Source: WVZL01 sp041862375 (GTDB lineage Bacteria > Acidobacteriota > Aminicenantia > Aminicenantales > Aminicenantaceae). Taken from it: DNA of 26,860 nt. The stretch is taken from contig JBGVTE010000102.1 in the NCBI GenBank assembly GCA_041862375.1, positions 1-26,860 on the forward strand, written 5' to 3'. Both the position numbers and the translations under genes were made by a program. Shown piece by piece: positions 24,401-26,860 of this stretch. The stretch's first letter is position 1, and every line of letters starts with the position of its first letter. The notes under the pieces are model-generated. The model was given only the letters and a program-made list of their open reading frames with translations, ran no database searches and had not been told where the DNA came from.

Positions 24401-24556
24401 AATCCTATTCTCTGTAAGGGTGATGGTCTCTGCAATGCAAAGTGTCCAACCAAAGCCATTAGTTTGAAGCACTATACTGATGAAGAAGTCTTTGGCCAGA
24501 TCGATGCTGTGGTTCCACCGCTGGAGGGGGATCCAGCCGATGAAGGAGTGAGTTGA
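21428..24556 (+). CDS. bamE: BamE, double HdrA-like flavoprotein with ferredoxin domain
   Basis: A 1042-residue protein built from two HdrA-like halves. Half one: FAD-binding GGGISGIQAA (30-39), HdrA-type cysteine motif DCSMCIESPKFIEC (C74, C77, C86), a ferredoxin motif KCTGCTVCVEYCP (125-136) and KKCTICQGIC. Half two begins with the HdrA N-terminal domain (VFVCHCGANIG, ~475-485), then GGGLAGMTSA (616-625), CVGCRQEERNYCPRICC and a C-terminal 2[4Fe-4S] domain (CISCGACITACAYGAI, CKGDGLCNAKCP). HdrA is the flavin-based electron-bifurcating subunit of heterodisulfide reductases, so BamE is the presumed bifurcation site. GTG start with AAGGG upstream. It runs into the next gene almost without gap. 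Confidence 0.9.
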   Translation: MEKEIVKKERIEQLCKSFADSNFGDVMVVGGGISGIQAALDLATAGFKVYLVEKLPTIGGKMAQLDKTFPTNDCSMCIESPKFIECDRHPNIEILTYTEVDRVEGEAGDFTVTLIKKPRYVIENKCTGCTVCVEYCPVMVPDAFNQDLSSNKAIHIYFSQAVPLVTYIDENCLYLKDKKCTICQGICQHDAIDLHQEAEKVEVKVGAIILSPGYETFDAKLRGDYGYGKMENVVTSLDFERLLCATGPHEGEILRPSDKKHPHKIAWIHCVGSREVIPGGNSYCSAVCCTYIQKQVILAKDHDADTQAIIFHNDIRSFGKDFERFYQRAEKLPGVKFIRSYVSIGKEIPETKNVTIRYATFEDGVKEEEFDLVVLGVGLNPPSDVQNLADTFGIQLNSHGFCKTNPVNPMETTRPGIYVSGAFKGPMDIPESIVTASGAGALCGHLLDYRRGKLARARIYPPERDVAEEEARVGVFVCHCGANIGRVVDVPSVVEYSSILDNVVHAEESLFVCSTDAAEQIASTIREKELNRVVVAACTPRTHEPLFRDTLREGGINQYFFEMANIREHCSWVHSKQKEEATKKAKDIIRMSVARAVHLEPLREFDLPVNKTGLVVGGGLAGMTSALALANQGFEVHLLEKDTELGGMARRIHYTLEGLDVQAYLSDLIGKVYRHPLIHVSHDAMITDVSGYVGNFVITVKSEGRVKEIRHGAAILATGADEYKPTEYFYGEDDRVLTQLELEEQITKGEKRVINSRSLVMIQCVGCRQEERNYCPRICCSQAIKNACKLKEINPKMDIYILFRDMRTYGFTEDYYRKAAEKDVKFIRWDPDDKPQVESATAEGKPVLKVTVPDPVLGQRLAIDADLLVLSAAVVPSKGSQEIARLFKLPLSPDGFFQEAHVKLRPVDFAAEGVYMCGTAHYPKHISETISQAYGAAGRAITLLSQDTVTASGAVCEVKEEDCISCGACITACAYGAIEFCETPKGKKARVNPILCKGDGLCNAKCPTKAISLKHYTDEEVFGQIDAVVPPLEGDPADEGVS

Positions 24557-24558
24557 GA

Positions 24559-25752
24559 ATGGCTGCAGGGTATAAATTTGAACCAAGGATTTTAGGATTT
24601 CTATGCAACTGGTGTTGCTACGCAGGAGCGGATCTTGCCGGTGTTTCTCGGTTTCAATACCCACCCAATATCCGGATTATAAGGCTGATGTGTTCCGGCA
24701 GAGTCGACCCAGCACACATATTGCGAGCGTTCTCAACCGGACAGGACGCTGTATTTATCGGCGGTTGTCATCTTGACGACTGCCATTATGTGACCCATGG
24801 AAATTACGATGCATTAAGCATGGTATATATATGCAAAAAATTGTTGGAGCATATTGGGCTGAATCCCGAAAGGTTAACAATTGAATGGGTATCCGCCGGC
24901 GAAGGAATCCGTTTTGCCAATATCATGAATGAATTTGTCCCCAGGCTAGAGAAATTGGGCCCTCTTGGCAAGGGCGAAGGCCTAGACGAAACTGGATTGA
25001 AGTTCAAACTCGAGGCAGTTACGAAGCTCATTCCCTATATTAGGCTGGTCCAATCGGAGAGGCTGAGGGTGCCTGTGAGAACAGAAGAAGCCTATAATCA
25101 ATTTTTCGCCAGTGAAGAATTTAACAGATTATTTAATGAATTAATCGCAGATAAATTGGCAGTAATCCAGATTATGGCTCTCCTGCAAGAAAAAGCTCAT
25201 TCAACCGGGGAAATCTCTGAGATTTTGGGCTTAAACCCGTCTGAAGTATCAAGACACCTCAATGTTTCAGCAAGAAATCAGAACGTGAGGACAGTGGCCG
25301 TGGATAACGATAAAATCGACCGGATTCTAAACAAACACCAGGACAAACCCGGTTCACTGGTTCAAGTATTACTGGAGATTCAGCACAAAAATCACTGGCT
25401 TCCTTTAGAGGTATTAAACAGAGTCAGTAAGAAATTAGGCGTACCGTTAAGTCGGATCATGCAGATCGTTACCTTTCATAAAACCTTCAGTTTGATTCCT
25501 AAGGGACGCAATAAAGTTCACGTATGTACAGGTCCTTCCTGTCATGTTCGTGGTTCGACACCTCTTCTAGATACAGTTCAAGACCTGATCGGGATTAAAG
25601 CTGGTGAAACGGATCCTGATTCAAAGTTCAGCCTGGAGACCGGCACCTGCCTCGGCTGTTGTCATTTAGGACCGGAGATAATAGTCGATGGGAAGCATCA
25701 CAGCAGGGTAACACCCAACAAGGTCAAAGATGTGTTGAAAAGCTATGAGTAA
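24559..25752 (+). CDS. BamF-BamG fusion: MvhD-like plus NuoE-like
   Basis: A 397-residue fusion. Residues ~1-140 are an MvhD-type [2Fe-2S] protein (FLCNWCCYAGADLAG, RLMCSGRVDP, GGCHLDDCHYV), as in the delta subunit of methyl-viologen hydrogenase that binds HdrA. The middle (~195-245) contains AVIQIMALLQEKAHSTGEIS and EILGLNPSEVSRHLN, a winged-helix-like segment. Residues ~250-397 are the NuoE/24-kDa thioredoxin-like [2Fe-2S] domain (DKPGSLVQVLLEIQ, HWLP, CTGPSC, CLGCC). In Geobacter these are separate genes, bamF and bamG, and BamF was reported to contain selenocysteine; here NWCC has only cysteines and no in-frame TGA. The ATG at 24559 (AAGGAG upstream) is preferred over a TTG at 24553. Confidence 0.88.
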   Translation: MAAGYKFEPRILGFLCNWCCYAGADLAGVSRFQYPPNIRIIRLMCSGRVDPAHILRAFSTGQDAVFIGGCHLDDCHYVTHGNYDALSMVYICKKLLEHIGLNPERLTIEWVSAGEGIRFANIMNEFVPRLEKLGPLGKGEGLDETGLKFKLEAVTKLIPYIRLVQSERLRVPVRTEEAYNQFFASEEFNRLFNELIADKLAVIQIMALLQEKAHSTGEISEILGLNPSEVSRHLNVSARNQNVRTVAVDNDKIDRILNKHQDKPGSLVQVLLEIQHKNHWLPLEVLNRVSKKLGVPLSRIMQIVTFHKTFSLIPKGRNKVHVCTGPSCHVRGSTPLLDTVQDLIGIKAGETDPDSKFSLETGTCLGCCHLGPEIIVDGKHHSRVTPNKVKDVLKSYE

Positions 25753-25761
25753 GGGAAAATT

Positions 25762-26860
25762 ATGCCGAGAATGAATTCAGCTTCTGCATTGGAAGAACTC
25801 AGAAAGGGTATCTTGTCAGAAAGAGATCCCGATAAATCCTGTATAGCGATATGTGCAGGAATGGGCTGTCTCAGCCTTAGTAACGGCAGTGTTCTCAGCG
25901 CCTTTGAAAAAGAAGTCAACAAAAAAAATTTAAAAACCAAAGTGGATATCAGAGCAACCGGCTGCCATGGCTACTGTGAAAAAGGGCCTCTGGTCGTTAT
26001 CTATCCTGAAGAAATCTGCTACGTGGAGGTAACGCCAAAGGATGTCCCGGAAATTGTCTCACAGACCGTGCTTGGGAAGAAAGTGATTGACCGCCTCATT
26101 TATACGGACCCGGATACCGGCGAAAAAGCCACCTATCAGTCTGAAATACCTTTTTACAAGAACCAGATGCGCCACCTTATCTGCAATAACACTAAGATCG
26201 ATCCCAGGAGCATCGATGACTACCTGGCTGTTGGTGGGTATTCCGCGTTATCCACAGCGCTTTTTGAGATGAGCCCAGAAAAAGTTCTCGAAGAAATTAA
26301 GAAAGCCGACTTGCGCGGCCGGGGCGGCGGTGGATTCTCTGCCAGTCGGAAGTGGGAGACGGCCCGTAATGCCCCTGGAAAAGAAAAATACGTTATCGTA
26401 AATGCTCATGAAGGGGAGCTGGGGGCGTTCATGGATAGAGCCCTCTTTACGGGAAATCCGCATTGCGTGCTGGAAGGCTTGATAATCGGCGCCTATGCTA
26501 TCGGCTCGCATCAAGGATTTATCTACACCCGTCATGACACGCCTCAATTAAAAAACAATATTGATATGGCCCTTGCTCAGGCGGAGGAGTACGGACTTTT
26601 AGGTGAAAATATCCTTGGCTCTGGCTTCAACTTCAATGTTGAAGTGCATCTGGATATAGGGATATTCGTTTCCGGCGAGTCCAGCGCCTTAATGAAGTCG
26701 ATAGAAGGGAATCCCCCGGAGCCAAGACCCAAGTATATTCACACTTCGGTAAAAGGTATTTGGGGAAAGCCGAGTATCCTGAACAATGTCGAAACCTGGG
26801 CAAACGTGCCCCTGATAATCAATAAGGGCTCCGAATGGTATGCCAGTACCGGGACAGAGC
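25762..26860 (+). CDS. bamH: BamH, NuoF-like subunit, 3' end beyond window
   Basis: 366 residues are visible, open to the window edge. An N-terminal thioredoxin-like [2Fe-2S] domain (CAGMGCLS, ATGCHGYCEKGP, YVEVTPKDVPEIV) precedes the NuoF core, which in NADH dehydrogenases binds FMN and NAD(H). Seen: RGRGGGGFSASRKWE (usual RGRGGAGFPTGxKWE), NAHEGELGAFMDR (usual NADEGEPG), GLIIGAYAIGSHQGFIYTR, NILGSGF, SGESSALMKSIEG (usual CGEETAL) and the NNVETWANVP box. Several nucleotide-site residues are thus changed, although the FMN-site lysine and one glutamate of each box remain. It would pass electrons between NAD(P)H or ferredoxin and BamE. AAGGG precedes the ATG, ten bases after the fused bamFG gene. 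Confidence 0.88.
   Translation, partial: MPRMNSASALEELRKGILSERDPDKSCIAICAGMGCLSLSNGSVLSAFEKEVNKKNLKTKVDIRATGCHGYCEKGPLVVIYPEEICYVEVTPKDVPEIVSQTVLGKKVIDRLIYTDPDTGEKATYQSEIPFYKNQMRHLICNNTKIDPRSIDDYLAVGGYSALSTALFEMSPEKVLEEIKKADLRGRGGGGFSASRKWETARNAPGKEKYVIVNAHEGELGAFMDRALFTGNPHCVLEGLIIGAYAIGSHQGFIYTRHDTPQLKNNIDMALAQAEEYGLLGENILGSGFNFNVEVHLDIGIFVSGESSALMKSIEGNPPEPRPKYIHTSVKGIWGKPSILNNVETWANVPLIINKGSEWYASTGTE

Noticed and set aside
21590..24664. Several long minus-strand ORFs (up to 175 codons) inside bamE
   Set aside because: Shadows of a clearly recognised gene, with no domain or ribosome site.
1..26860. CRISPR arrays, rRNA genes, riboswitches, replication origins
   Set aside because: No regularly spaced repeats, rRNA signatures, or recognisable riboswitch or origin motifs were seen.

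Overview
The window looks like part of the chromosome, or a metagenome contig, of a Gram-negative strict anaerobe that degrades aromatic compounds. The strongest evidence is an operon for the ATP-independent, tungsten-dependent class II benzoyl-CoA reductase (Bam) at about 15.8-26.9 kb. An outer-membrane barrel protein with an N-terminal CBM9-like domain, a lipoprotein, a TonB-domain protein and ECF sigma/anti-sigma genes show a double-membrane cell. The Ser/Thr kinase-TolB-TPR protein and the DUF5916 protein are types common in uncultured Acidobacteriota (Aminicenantia-like) and some Desulfobacterota. No rRNA or ribosomal gene is present, so this placement is an inference.

Layout. 1-7.3 kb: a 5'-truncated AAA/DUF4143 ATPase gene with an altered Walker A motif, a lipoprotein, a zinc-ribbon/Ser-Thr kinase/TolB/TPR protein, the C-terminal scrap of a tyrosine integrase, and a large DUF5916 outer-membrane protein. 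7.4-15.5 kb: an accessory patch bounded by two tRNA-Val 3' halves pointing outward (TAC type at 7568-7619 minus, CAC type at 15408-15453 plus). It carries an apparent integrase start, a small HTH protein, a TIGR04076 protein, small membrane proteins, a methyltransferase, two eroded IS91-type transposase C-termini, an ECF sigma/anti-sigma/double-TonB operon, a broken uvrA end and a BrnT/BrnA toxin-antitoxin pair. Within it a 119-bp sequence occurs twice in inverted orientation (10944-11062 and 14222-14340) with one mismatch; it carries a good promoter and the first codons of a gene. 15.5-26.86 kb: the catabolic operon, read entirely on the plus strand.

How the operon genes appear to fit together. 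A DNA-binding HTH-acetyltransferase fusion lies first, with a near-consensus promoter and two GGTNACC palindromes, and is probably the local regulator. BamB (tungsten enzyme) and BamC (ferredoxin-like) form the ring-reducing module. BamD (HdrD-like), BamE (double HdrA-like flavoprotein), a BamF-BamG fusion (MvhD + NuoE) and BamH (NuoF-like, cut by the window edge) form the electron-input module that is thought to push electrons to very low potential by flavin-based bifurcation. FdhD, a sulfur carrier that sulfurates Mo/W bis-pterin cofactors, is inserted between bamD and bamE, which is unusual and makes biochemical sense.

The most interesting points are the rearranged bam operon (fdhD insertion, bamFG fusion, altered NuoF signature in BamH, HTH-GNAT regulator with candidate operators), the nearly identical 119-bp inverted promoter repeat, and the tRNA-Val/integrase scars.
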